A stretch of DNA of 5,319 bases from contig CANNLB010000266.1 of NCBI GenBank assembly GCA_947505565.1, forward strand, positions 1-5,319. Direction: 5' to 3'. Positions 1 through 5,319 of the stretch are shown piece by piece. Position 1 is the first letter of the stretch; every line of letters begins with the position of its first letter. Source of the stretch: Acidobacteriota bacterium (GTDB lineage: Bacteria > Acidobacteriota > Terriglobia > Bryobacterales > Bryobacteraceae). Made by a program: the position numbers and the translations under genes. The notes below the pieces were generated by a model. The model was not told the origin of the DNA, did no database searches, and saw nothing but the letters and a program-made list of their open reading frames with translations.

Positions 1-249
1 CTCGCCGATGCGGAGAATCACGCCAGGGGTCAGCAGCACTTCGGCGCGTCCTTCCTGCGTCTTCAACTCCTGCTCCGGCTTCATTTCGGTGAGCCGACCG
101 CCCATTTTCAGGGCAACTTCCTGCTCGCCGAGCAGCACTCGACCCTCAACGTGAGCGATCAGACCCGACTTCGCCGAGATGGCTACCTGCGCCAGAGCGC
201 CAACAGACATCACAATTCCAAGCGATACCGCAGTGATAAATTTTGTCAT
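1..249 (-). CDS. Secreted FecR-domain protein, N-terminal part (runs off left edge)
   Basis: Translating the minus strand from the ATG at 249-247 gives 83 uninterrupted residues to the window edge. Residues 1-20 form a signal peptide: MTKF, a hydrophobic stretch, then GALA before Q21, so signal peptidase I cleavage after A20 is likely. Residues 25-83 (SAKSGLIAHVEGRVLL ... TQEGRAEVLLTPGVILRIGE) match my recollection of the start of FecR-type domains in Acidobacteriota secreted proteins, where an 'EGRV' strand is followed by 'GRAEVLLTPG'. A GGAGG lies 8 bases before the ATG and supports this start. Classical FecR is an inner-membrane anti-sigma regulator with a cytoplasmic N-terminus; this protein begins with a cleavable signal peptide, so it is more likely periplasmic or surface-exposed with an unknown role. 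The C-terminal part is not visible. The same-strand receptor gene ends about 525 bases upstream, so a shared operon is unlikely. Confidence 0.8.
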   Translation of the reverse strand, partial: MTKFITAVSLGIVMSVGALAQVAISAKSGLIAHVEGRVLLGEQEVALKMGGRLTEMKPEQELKTQEGRAEVLLTPGVILRIGE

Positions 250-257
250 GGTGAGAC

Positions 258-262
258 CCTCC
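258..262 (-). promoter_or_regulatory. Ribosome binding site of the FecR-domain gene
   Basis: On the minus strand the sequence reads GGGAGGGTCTCACC before ATG. The GGAGG core is 8 bases from the start codon, which fixes the start at 249. Confidence 0.65.
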
Positions 263-270
263 CAGCTTTG

Positions 271-299
271 ATCATCCGCTTCGTAGACGCGCACGTCAA
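271..299 (-). promoter_or_regulatory. Candidate sigma70 promoter, proximal, for the FecR-domain gene
   Basis: On the minus strand TTGACG (299-294, 5 of 6 to the -35 consensus) is followed after 17 bases by GATGAT (276-271, 4 of 6 to the -10 consensus). Transcription would start about 15 bases upstream of the ribosome binding site. The -10 box is weak, so this is a candidate only. Confidence 0.35.
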
Positions 300-331
300 G
301 CAAACTCTGTCCCGATTGGACGGCTGAATCA

Positions 332-361
332 ATGTTACATTTGCGTGACTGCTTGTGTAAA
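332..361 (-). promoter_or_regulatory. Candidate sigma70 promoter, distal, for the FecR-domain gene
   Basis: On the minus strand TTTACA (361-356, 5 of 6) is followed after 18 bases by TAACAT (337-332, 4 of 6). It lies in the most AT-rich patch of this region and would give a leader of about 75 bases. It competes with the proximal candidate; the sequence alone cannot choose between them. Confidence 0.35.
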
Positions 362-435
362 GAATTATTTGGTTACAATCGCCCGTCGCGATTCACCCAT
401 CGCGTCCCTCGGCTTCTCCGCTGCTTCGTCTGCCC

Positions 436-769
436 ATGCAGCAATCGAACGGCTTCCGGGTGGTCGACCGATCAGCGGGTTTGGCGGCAAGCCTCCGTCA
501 TCTTGAGCGAACAAAACGGGGGGACACATTCGGTGGCCTGATCGAGTAGATTCCCGATCTGGACCGTGTCTCCGGTTTGATCGGCAATGTTCCCATGAAC
601 GAAGCGCAAACCGCCATCTTCTTCACCGACAACGAAACGGAGGAGCAGGTGGCTTTCGCCAACGGGCGCAGCGCGAGCTACCGACCTAAGGGGGCTGTGG
701 CTTGCTCATCGGTGGGGCTATCGGGTGCTGGAGCAGAAGCAGTTCCCCGGTCGCGTGAAGCTTCGCTAG
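436..769 (+). pseudogene. Small plus-strand gene remnant, broken by one TAG and one +1 frameshift
   Basis: From the ATG at 436 the frame reads MQQSNGFRVVDRSAG ... GDTFGGLIE, hits TAG at 547-549, then continues in the same frame as IPDLDRVSGLIGNVPMNEAQ ... FANGRSASYRPK. At the G5 run 690-694 the coding-like frame moves by one base: dropping a single G gives PKGLWLAHRWGYRVLEQ ... GRVKLR and a TAG stop at 767-769. The repaired product would be about 110 residues, basic at its C-terminus. Third codon positions are mostly G or C across all three pieces, as in real genes of this genome. No ribosome binding site precedes ATG 436 and the frame stays open upstream to 361, so the start is uncertain. 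The TAG is one C-to-T change away from CAG (Gln). I do not recognise the family. It could be a true pseudogene, two sequencing errors in a live gene, or chance. It ends 6 bases from the receptor stop codon, in tail-to-tail orientation. Confidence 0.45.
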
Positions 770-775
770 GCCGTT

Positions 776-3700
776 TTAGAAGAACAGCTTGGCGCTCACT
801 TGGATATTCCGCGGGAAGTTTTGCTGTTCCCGCGAAAGCATCCCGAACCGGACATCAGTAAACGCGGTCGGTGCCGGGCGGTAGATCGGTCGGTTGGCAA
901 GGTTAAATGCCTCTCCCCGTAACTGGAACCGCCAGCGCTCGTTCAAAGCAAACGTCTTCGCCGCCGCCAGATTTACTGTGAAGTTGTCCATCTGGCGCAG
1001 CCACGCGTAACGATCTTCCACCGTTCGTAGTTGGTACGCCGCATTGCCCCGCCAACAGCCCTTATCGTTGTTCCACCAGCGGTCGTTCGTCTGGTCAGCC
1101 ACCAGCAGTTCGCCGCAGGTATTAATGGCGTTGATGCCCGCGATCGGATTGCCCGAGGTGAAACGGACGACCCAGTTGAGCGTCCAACCGCCGACGATGC
1201 CATTCAACACCGGGTGGTTTGCTTTCGTCAAAAAATGACGCCCTTTGCCCAGCGGCACGGCCCACACGCCGCTCACCGAAATATTCTGCGGCTTGTCATA
1301 GGAGACAAGCTCCTTGACGGGCCTCTCGTTCCTGAAATTCCACGTATTGAGGTAGTTCGCACTTTGCAGATTCTTCGAGAAGGTGTAAGAGAACACGAGC
1401 GTCAGCCCGCCCAAAGTGTTGCGGTCGGAGGTGAAGCGTTTGTCCGCCCGCAGTTGCAGCGCATCGTAGCGATACCAGGCCCAGGGCTGGGTGTTGTTCG
1501 TAATATTGGCAAACAAGGGGAATTGGCGGAAGAGTTCGCGACGGGCGATGGCGTTGTTCGATCCGCGGGTGCGGTTGGTCGGCACGATGCCGAAGAACGG
1601 GTTCGGAACGGTCGTATCCCCGGCCGCTGGCAAGGCTTGATACTCCTCGTTGCGCTCCAGTTGCCAGTAATCGGTGTTGATCGCCATCGAGTCACGCGAC
1701 GTAATGCTGCCGGAGTAACTCACATCGAGCAGGACGTTCTTCAGCGTGCGGTGTTGGAAGCCGAACGAGTATTGGAACGTGCGCGGAATCGGCCGCTGGC
1801 GGGCGTCAAAGGTGATGACGTTCCCAATACTGGTCAGGAGTCCGTACTCCCGGCTTTGCGGGGCCAGAATCCCGTCCGGAAACGGGTTCTCGAGGGAGAA
1901 GCGGCCCGCTAGACTCGCTGCGGGTGTTACGTCACCGTCCAGCGACCGCGTGTAGGCCGTCGTCTGATTAAATCCATCCGATTGACCGGTCTGCGTCGCC
2001 GTGCGATGGAAGATCCCAAACCCGGTCCGGAGCACTGTGGATTTATGGAACTGCCACGCCAGGCCGAGTCGGGGCTGAATGTTCTGCCAGTCAGTATCGT
2101 AGATGCGTCGCGAGCCGCCCGGTTCTACGAACGTCCGTCCGCCATAAATAGCCGTCGGCGGGGGCGGATAGGGGAAGCGCGGGTTGGTCGCGTCGTACGT
2201 CGTTTTCAATTGCCGCCAGCGCGCAAGGATCTGGTCGCTGAGCGGACTGATTTCGTTGTACGAGAAGCCCGCGTTGGCGCGGTCGTGCCGCTCCACCCAA
2301 GGCATCTGCACGTCGTAACGCAGGCCAAGGTTCAGCGTCAGGTTCCGGCGAATCTTCCAGTCGGTTTGGACGAAGAATCCAAAATAAGGCCAACTGCGAT
2401 AAAAAGTATCGTTCCAATCCACTTGTCCAGCGCCCGAAATCCCTAACAGCAGATCGGCGAGTCCGGAGCCGTCCTGGGCGTTCAGCGCCGATCGCTGCGG
2501 ATAGCGCTGGGTGCCCCAGCGCGTAAATTGCAAGTAGCCGTTAGATAAGCCGGAAGCATCGAAGCCTTGCGAAGCATAAACCAAATCGACCCCGAAGCGG
2601 ATCGTTTTTTTTCCGCGGGTAATGGTGAACGTCGGCACCAAGTTCCATTGGTTGTCGGTGCGCCAGTTCACCAGATTGGCGTTGTTCCCGAACAGGTTAG
2701 TGAACAGATCGACGGCGATGCGCGGCGGCAGCGTACGGCGGCCGGTGGGCGCTTGGACCGGGTTGGTTATGCCGAGGTCGCCGGCGGTGAGGCCGGAAGC
2801 GGTGTCGACGTTCGGGAAGTTCGAGGTGAACCGCCCGAAGGAGAGACGGACGTCGAACAGCGCCGAGGGCGACAGGATGCGCGTGTAACTAAGAATCGCG
2901 TTGAAGTTACGCCGGGTCGAGTTGATGTTGCCGCTGGCGGCCGCGCCCGGGATGCCGGTACTGTTGCGCCACTCGCCCCCGTCTTGAAACGTGTAAACCG
3001 CGTTGAAGCGGTTGTAACTATTGATCACGCGATCCCACCGCCCCATATACTGCTCATAGCGGTAGCGACCGACCGAGCCGGAGTTCACGAAGTTATCGGT
3101 TACCCCCGCGGTATTCGGTGCCGGGTAATAGCTGATAATCTTGCGACCGACCGAGCTGATCCGACTTTGGGGCAGAACGTTACCCGGAAACGGATCGCGA
3201 ATCGTCGGGCTGGAACACGTCCCGGTGACGTCGACCTGATTCCGGCACGGATGGGCCGTCAGCGGGTCGTAAATGCTCATGTTGTACTTCGAGAAGTTCT
3301 GCCCCTCGCGCATATCGAGCGGGGGCGTGTCGGCGACCGCCGGAAACGGGACCCGCTCGCGGAAACCCTCGAAGCTGCCGAACAGAAAATCCTTATCCCT
3401 GCGCACCGCCCCGCCGACCGTTCCGCCGAACTGGTTCGTGATGTGTTTGCCGCGTGGCGCGCCGATCATGTTGTTCTGCGTATGGTTAGCGTCGAGAATC
3501 TGATTCCGCATGAAGTTGAAAAGCGTTCCGTTCAGCTTATTGGTCCCGGACTTCAACTGGGTATTGACGCTCCCACCGCCCGTCCGCCCCAGACTCGCGT
3601 CGTAGGTGTTGGTCATCACCTTGAACTCTTGGATCGCATCGACGTTGGGCGCCAGTTGAAAGCTGCCGGTCAGGCTGATCGGCGCGCCATTCAGGCTGAA

Positions 3701-4279
3701 GCTATTGGTGCCGCTTTTGCCGCCGCCCATGGTGAAGTTGCCATTCGTGTCCCAGCCGCGAGTGCCGGAAAAGCCTGTCGAACCGAACTCTTCCTGGGTG
3801 AAGAGCACGCCGGGCGCCAGGTCCATCAGCATGTAGACTTGGCGGCCGTTCAGGGCAAACTCGCTCGTCATGCGGGAGTCGAAATTCATGCCGCCCGAGG
3901 CGTCTCCGTTCTGGATCAGTTCGATGGCTTCCGCGGTAACGGTAACCTCCTGCGAGACGTCGCCGACTTGCAGATGAAACGGTAAGTCGAGCTTTTCGGC
4001 GATCATCAGCGTGACGTTCTCCCGTCGCATCTTCTGGAAGCCGTCGGCTTCGACTTCCACGCTGTATGTCGACGGCTGCATATAGGGAAGGGAATAGAAC
4101 CCTTCGGCGTTGGAGGCTGCCGTAGTTACCTCATTCGTGCTCTTCTTTGTGGCCCGGATCTTGGCCCCGGCAACCGCGGCGCCGGTGGGGTCCAGGATCT
4201 GCCCGGCGACCGTGGCGCGGAAGTCCTGGGCCGTGGCGATGACGCAGAGAGTGAGGAAAAGAACGGTAATTGTATCCAA
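776..4279 (-). CDS. TonB-dependent receptor with carboxypeptidase-regulatory-like N-terminal domain (Oar-like, Acidobacteriota type)
   Basis: An outer-membrane beta-barrel receptor of 1167 residues if started at TTG 4279. Residues 1-17 form a signal peptide (hydrophobic VLFLTLCVIATA before Q18). Residues 20-110 are a Cna-B/carboxypeptidase-regulatory-like fold (VAGQILDPTGAAVAGAKI ... GFYSLP ... YSVEVEADGF). EVTVTA at 111-116 resembles a TonB box. The plug spans about 118-250, ending in GRTGGGSVNTQLKSGTN (231-247). The barrel follows, with the phylum-typical YDPLT, RDPFPGNVLPQSRI and YYPAPN at about 337-390. The protein ends in AKLFF, the terminal Phe expected for recognition by the BAM machinery. 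Cysteine pairs 345/355 and 1055/1075 probably lie in loops and could form disulfides. The length suits the family, whose members often exceed 1000 residues. The substrate is unknown: no SusD-like partner, enzyme or iron gene is adjacent. Energy from TonB-ExbBD is presumed from the family. The gene is intact, transcribed alone, and divergent from the methyltransferase. Confidence 0.93.
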   Translation of the reverse strand: MDTITVLFLTLCVIATAQDFRATVAGQILDPTGAAVAGAKIRATKKSTNEVTTAASNAEGFYSLPYMQPSTYSVEVEADGFQKMRRENVTLMIAEKLDLPFHLQVGDVSQEVTVTAEAIELIQNGDASGGMNFDSRMTSEFALNGRQVYMLMDLAPGVLFTQEEFGSTGFSGTRGWDTNGNFTMGGGKSGTNSFSLNGAPISLTGSFQLAPNVDAIQEFKVMTNTYDASLGRTGGGSVNTQLKSGTNKLNGTLFNFMRNQILDANHTQNNMIGAPRGKHITNQFGGTVGGAVRRDKDFLFGSFEGFRERVPFPAVADTPPLDMREGQNFSKYNMSIYDPLTAHPCRNQVDVTGTCSSPTIRDPFPGNVLPQSRISSVGRKIISYYPAPNTAGVTDNFVNSGSVGRYRYEQYMGRWDRVINSYNRFNAVYTFQDGGEWRNSTGIPGAAASGNINSTRRNFNAILSYTRILSPSALFDVRLSFGRFTSNFPNVDTASGLTAGDLGITNPVQAPTGRRTLPPRIAVDLFTNLFGNNANLVNWRTDNQWNLVPTFTITRGKKTIRFGVDLVYASQGFDASGLSNGYLQFTRWGTQRYPQRSALNAQDGSGLADLLLGISGAGQVDWNDTFYRSWPYFGFFVQTDWKIRRNLTLNLGLRYDVQMPWVERHDRANAGFSYNEISPLSDQILARWRQLKTTYDATNPRFPYPPPPTAIYGGRTFVEPGGSRRIYDTDWQNIQPRLGLAWQFHKSTVLRTGFGIFHRTATQTGQSDGFNQTTAYTRSLDGDVTPAASLAGRFSLENPFPDGILAPQSREYGLLTSIGNVITFDARQRPIPRTFQYSFGFQHRTLKNVLLDVSYSGSITSRDSMAINTDYWQLERNEEYQALPAAGDTTVPNPFFGIVPTNRTRGSNNAIARRELFRQFPLFANITNNTQPWAWYRYDALQLRADKRFTSDRNTLGGLTLVFSYTFSKNLQSANYLNTWNFRNERPVKELVSYDKPQNISVSGVWAVPLGKGRHFLTKANHPVLNGIVGGWTLNWVVRFTSGNPIAGINAINTCGELLVADQTNDRWWNNDKGCWRGNAAYQLRTVEDRYAWLRQMDNFTVNLAAAKTFALNERWRFQLRGEAFNLANRPIYRPAPTAFTDVRFGMLSREQQNFPRNIQVSAKLFF

Positions 4280-4284
4280 AGGTG

Positions 4285-4289
4285 CCTCT
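4285..4289 (-). promoter_or_regulatory. Ribosome binding site that selects the TTG start of the receptor
   Basis: On the minus strand AGAGG is followed by CACCT (5 bases) and then TTG at 4279-4277. The TTG is in frame and is directly followed by the signal peptide. The only in-frame ATG further upstream is at 4492; it would add 71 residues of non-family sequence, place a hydrophilic tail before the signal peptide, and lie inside the divergent methyltransferase gene. Confidence 0.65.
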
Positions 4290-4312
4290 GCGAAGCGATC
4301 TGATATCGACCA

Positions 4313-4318
4313 AGTATA
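4313..4318 (-). promoter_or_regulatory. Candidate -10 box of the receptor gene
   Basis: TATACT on the minus strand is 5 of 6 to the sigma70 -10 consensus. No good -35 box lies at 16-18 bases; TTGTGG at 15 bases is the best available. The implied transcript would begin about 25-30 bases before the TTG start, which agrees with that start and excludes the ATG at 4492. Confidence 0.4.
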
Positions 4319-4356
4319 CGAACTCGACCAGGCCCACAAAACCGCGAACCGCCGAA

Positions 4357-4380
4357 AGCGTACGAGAATCGTACTACGCT
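4357..4380. promoter_or_regulatory. Operator-like palindrome in the divergent promoter region
   Basis: GTACGA, a GAA spacer and TCGTAC form a perfect 6-3-6 inverted repeat at 4360-4374. The arms extend to AGC (4357-4359) and GCT (4378-4380) if a 3-base TAC is looped out on the right. It sits between the receptor and methyltransferase genes, about 40 bases upstream of the receptor -10 candidate and about 60 bases upstream of the methyltransferase start. It is a plausible binding site for a dimeric regulator; no U-run follows on either strand, so it is not a terminator. Confidence 0.45.
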
Positions 4381-4381
4381 C

Positions 4382-4394
4382 ATTCGATTCGATT
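4382..4394. repeat. Short tandem repeat of ATTCG, 2.6 copies
   Basis: ATTCGATTCGATT is a period-5 repeat directly beside the palindrome. It also contains CGATTC (4385-4390), the reverse complement of GAATCG inside the palindrome (4366-4371), so the two may form a larger clustered site. Confidence 0.5.
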
Positions 4395-4434
4395 TTAAGG
4401 AGTAGGTTTCTCGCGCCCGCTTGTTCCCTATTTA

Positions 4435-5319
4435 ATGATGGCTGAACCGAAGATTCCCGCGTTTCCCAAGTCTCTTTGCCCTTCCGGGCCAACGTCGTCC
4501 GTCGGATTTCAGGGCAGATGGTCGGATGGATGGATCTCTCGTGTCTACCCTGTCAGCCTAGCCGTGCCTACGGGCATCGAGTTGGAGTTGCAGATCAACG
4601 GTCGGCACCTCGCTTCTGACACCGTTCCGCTGCACCTAAAGCTTTTCGCGAACGACTTGGATTTGGGTGTCCACGAGTTGGTTCCTGGGCCGTTTCGGCT
4701 TCGCCTCTCCGTCAACGCCCTGGCCGGGAAAGACTTCGCGCATCTCACCTTGGAGTGCGACGCCGCATGGCAACCGAGTGGAGGCGGGGACGACCGCCAA
4801 TTAGCCTGTTTGATCGATGCGATCCGAGTGATCGATAAAAATGCAATTGGTTACTTCGGCGATTATTCCTCTTGGGAGGAGGCACTCTCGGAATCGGATG
4901 GATACGGAGCCCCGATCGTTTTCGACCGGACCCGCGCCGCGTTGCTGCAAGTCAAGAACGGGACCGCCGTCCACGAGCGAGATTCCGTTCTGTTTCCGAA
5001 AGTCGAACATAACTTTGCGCTTTTAGCTGGGCTGCTCCAGGCTGTCGATAACGGCGAACTGAGCGTGCTCGATTTCGGCGGGTCACTCGGCAGTTCGTAC
5101 TTCCAATGCCGACCGTTCCTGGCTTCGCTCAAGTCGGTGCGTTGGAGTATCGTCGAACAACCGGCCTATGTCGAATGCGGACGACGGGAATTCGCCGATG
5201 AGCGATTACGCTTCTACCGGACGGTCGAGGAGTGTCTCGATAACGAGTCGCCCCAAGTGTTGCTGCTCTCCGGCGTAATTCATTGCCTGGCCGATCCGTA
5301 TGGCTTCTTGGCTGAGGTG
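4435..5319 (+). CDS. SAM-dependent methyltransferase, TIGR04325-type, with N-terminal extra domain (runs off right edge)
   Basis: The frame is open from 4399 to the window edge; tandem ATGs at 4435 and 4438 are the only good starts, and numbering here is from 4438. Residues 24-132 (FQGRWSDGWISRVYPVSLAV ... DAIRVID) look like a beta-rich domain with strand-like alternation; I cannot assign it to a family. Residues 139-186 (YFGDYSSWEEALSESDGY ... VHERDSVLF) are the typical start of TIGR04325 methyltransferases. VLDFGGSLGSS at 210-220 is the glycine-rich SAM-binding motif I, E240 in SIVEQP is the expected acidic residue after strand 2, and LLLSGVIHCLADPYGF at 275-290 matches the later strand and helix of the Rossmann fold. 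The acceptor substrate is unknown; relatives often sit in polysaccharide or glycan clusters. No ribosome binding site lies at normal distance: AAGGAG at 4397-4402 is over 30 bases upstream, so the start is less certain than the frame. It is probably cytoplasmic, as no signal peptide is seen. Confidence 0.85.
   Translation, partial: MMAEPKIPAFPKSLCPSGPTSSVGFQGRWSDGWISRVYPVSLAVPTGIELELQINGRHLASDTVPLHLKLFANDLDLGVHELVPGPFRLRLSVNALAGKDFAHLTLECDAAWQPSGGGDDRQLACLIDAIRVIDKNAIGYFGDYSSWEEALSESDGYGAPIVFDRTRAALLQVKNGTAVHERDSVLFPKVEHNFALLAGLLQAVDNGELSVLDFGGSLGSSYFQCRPFLASLKSVRWSIVEQPAYVECGRREFADERLRFYRTVEECLDNESPQVLLLSGVIHCLADPYGFLAEV

Larger units (their letters stand above)
250..435. other. Intergenic control region between divergent FecR-domain gene and small broken gene
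   Basis: This stretch holds the leader and two candidate promoters of the minus-strand FecR-domain gene. An AT-rich patch covers about 332-379. On the plus strand TACAAT at 374-379 is 5 of 6 to the -10 consensus, but the nearest -35-like box (TTGTGT, 353-358) is only 15 bases away, so a promoter for the plus-strand remnant is possible and weakly supported. No RNA gene, repeat or terminator was seen here. Confidence 0.5.

Noticed and set aside
332..541. A 69-codon plus-strand open frame starting at an ATG-like position in the AT-rich patch
   Set aside because: Its ATG overlaps a candidate minus-strand promoter and its translation is Arg/Cys/Trp-rich and not protein-like. The frame starting at 436 has better coding character.
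757..792. GAAGCTTC palindrome and AAGCT/AGCTT arms at the convergent gene ends, considered as a terminator
   Set aside because: The stem is short, the loop is long and no U-run follows on either strand; it lies where a terminator would be useful but does not look like one.
1031..1912. A 293-codon plus-strand open frame inside the receptor gene
   Set aside because: Antisense to conserved barrel sequence; low-complexity Arg/Val/Glu-rich translation with no recognisable motif or ribosome binding site.
2567..3985. A 472-codon plus-strand open frame inside the receptor gene
   Set aside because: It is fully antisense to a clearly recognisable receptor. Its translation is rich in Arg, Val, Ala and Gly with no domain, as expected from the GC-rich complement of a real gene.
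4279..4287. Lipobox in the receptor signal peptide (LTLC)
   Set aside because: The residue before Cys12 is Leu, not Gly, Ala or Ser, and a standard signal peptidase I site (ATA before Q18) follows; beta-barrel receptors are not lipoproteins.
4280..4492. N-terminal 71-residue extension of the receptor
   Set aside because: It has no family resemblance, places hydrophilic sequence before the signal peptide, and overlaps the divergent methyltransferase gene.
4545..5132. Several minus-strand open frames of 67-89 codons on the right side
   Set aside because: They are antisense to the methyltransferase frame, which has a clear SAM-binding motif and continues without a stop to the window edge.

Overview
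The window looks like a chromosomal piece of an Acidobacteriota genome, probably of the Bryobacterales/Solibacter type. The reasons are the GC-rich coding sequence, a giant TonB-dependent receptor with an N-terminal carboxypeptidase-regulatory-like (Cna-B-like) domain and the RDPFPGN...YYPAPN signature common in that phylum, and a neighbouring secreted FecR-domain protein. The assignment rests on recognising protein families by eye; no search was run.

Layout from left to right. (1) 1-249, minus strand: the first 83 codons of a secreted FecR-domain protein, cut by the window edge. (2) 250-435: its leader and promoter region, with an AT-rich patch at 332-379. (3) 436-769, plus strand: what appears to be a small decayed gene of about 110 codons, broken by an in-frame TAG at 547-549 and by one extra G in a G5 run at 690-694. 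Undoing both gives a single open frame ending at 767-769, tail to tail with the receptor gene and 6 bases from it. (4) 776-4279, minus strand: one complete TonB-dependent receptor gene of 1167 codons. It most likely starts at a TTG with a good ribosome binding site, not at the ATG far upstream at 4492. (5) 4280-4434: a short divergent control region holding a candidate -10 box, an operator-like palindrome and a small ATTCG tandem repeat. (6) 4435/4438 to the right edge, plus strand: the first ~295 codons of a SAM-dependent methyltransferase of the TIGR04325 type, preceded by an unassigned ~130-residue N-terminal domain.

The genes do not form one obvious pathway. The receptor would sit in the outer membrane and take up, or bind, an unknown substrate. 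The FecR-like protein is secreted and is not a classical FecR anti-sigma regulator in the part visible. The methyltransferase belongs to a family often found with surface polysaccharide or glycan genes, but its own neighbours lie outside the window. No RNA genes, CRISPR arrays, insertion sequences or convincing terminators were seen. The points most worth a second look are the broken small gene, the receptor start and the palindrome in the divergent promoter region.
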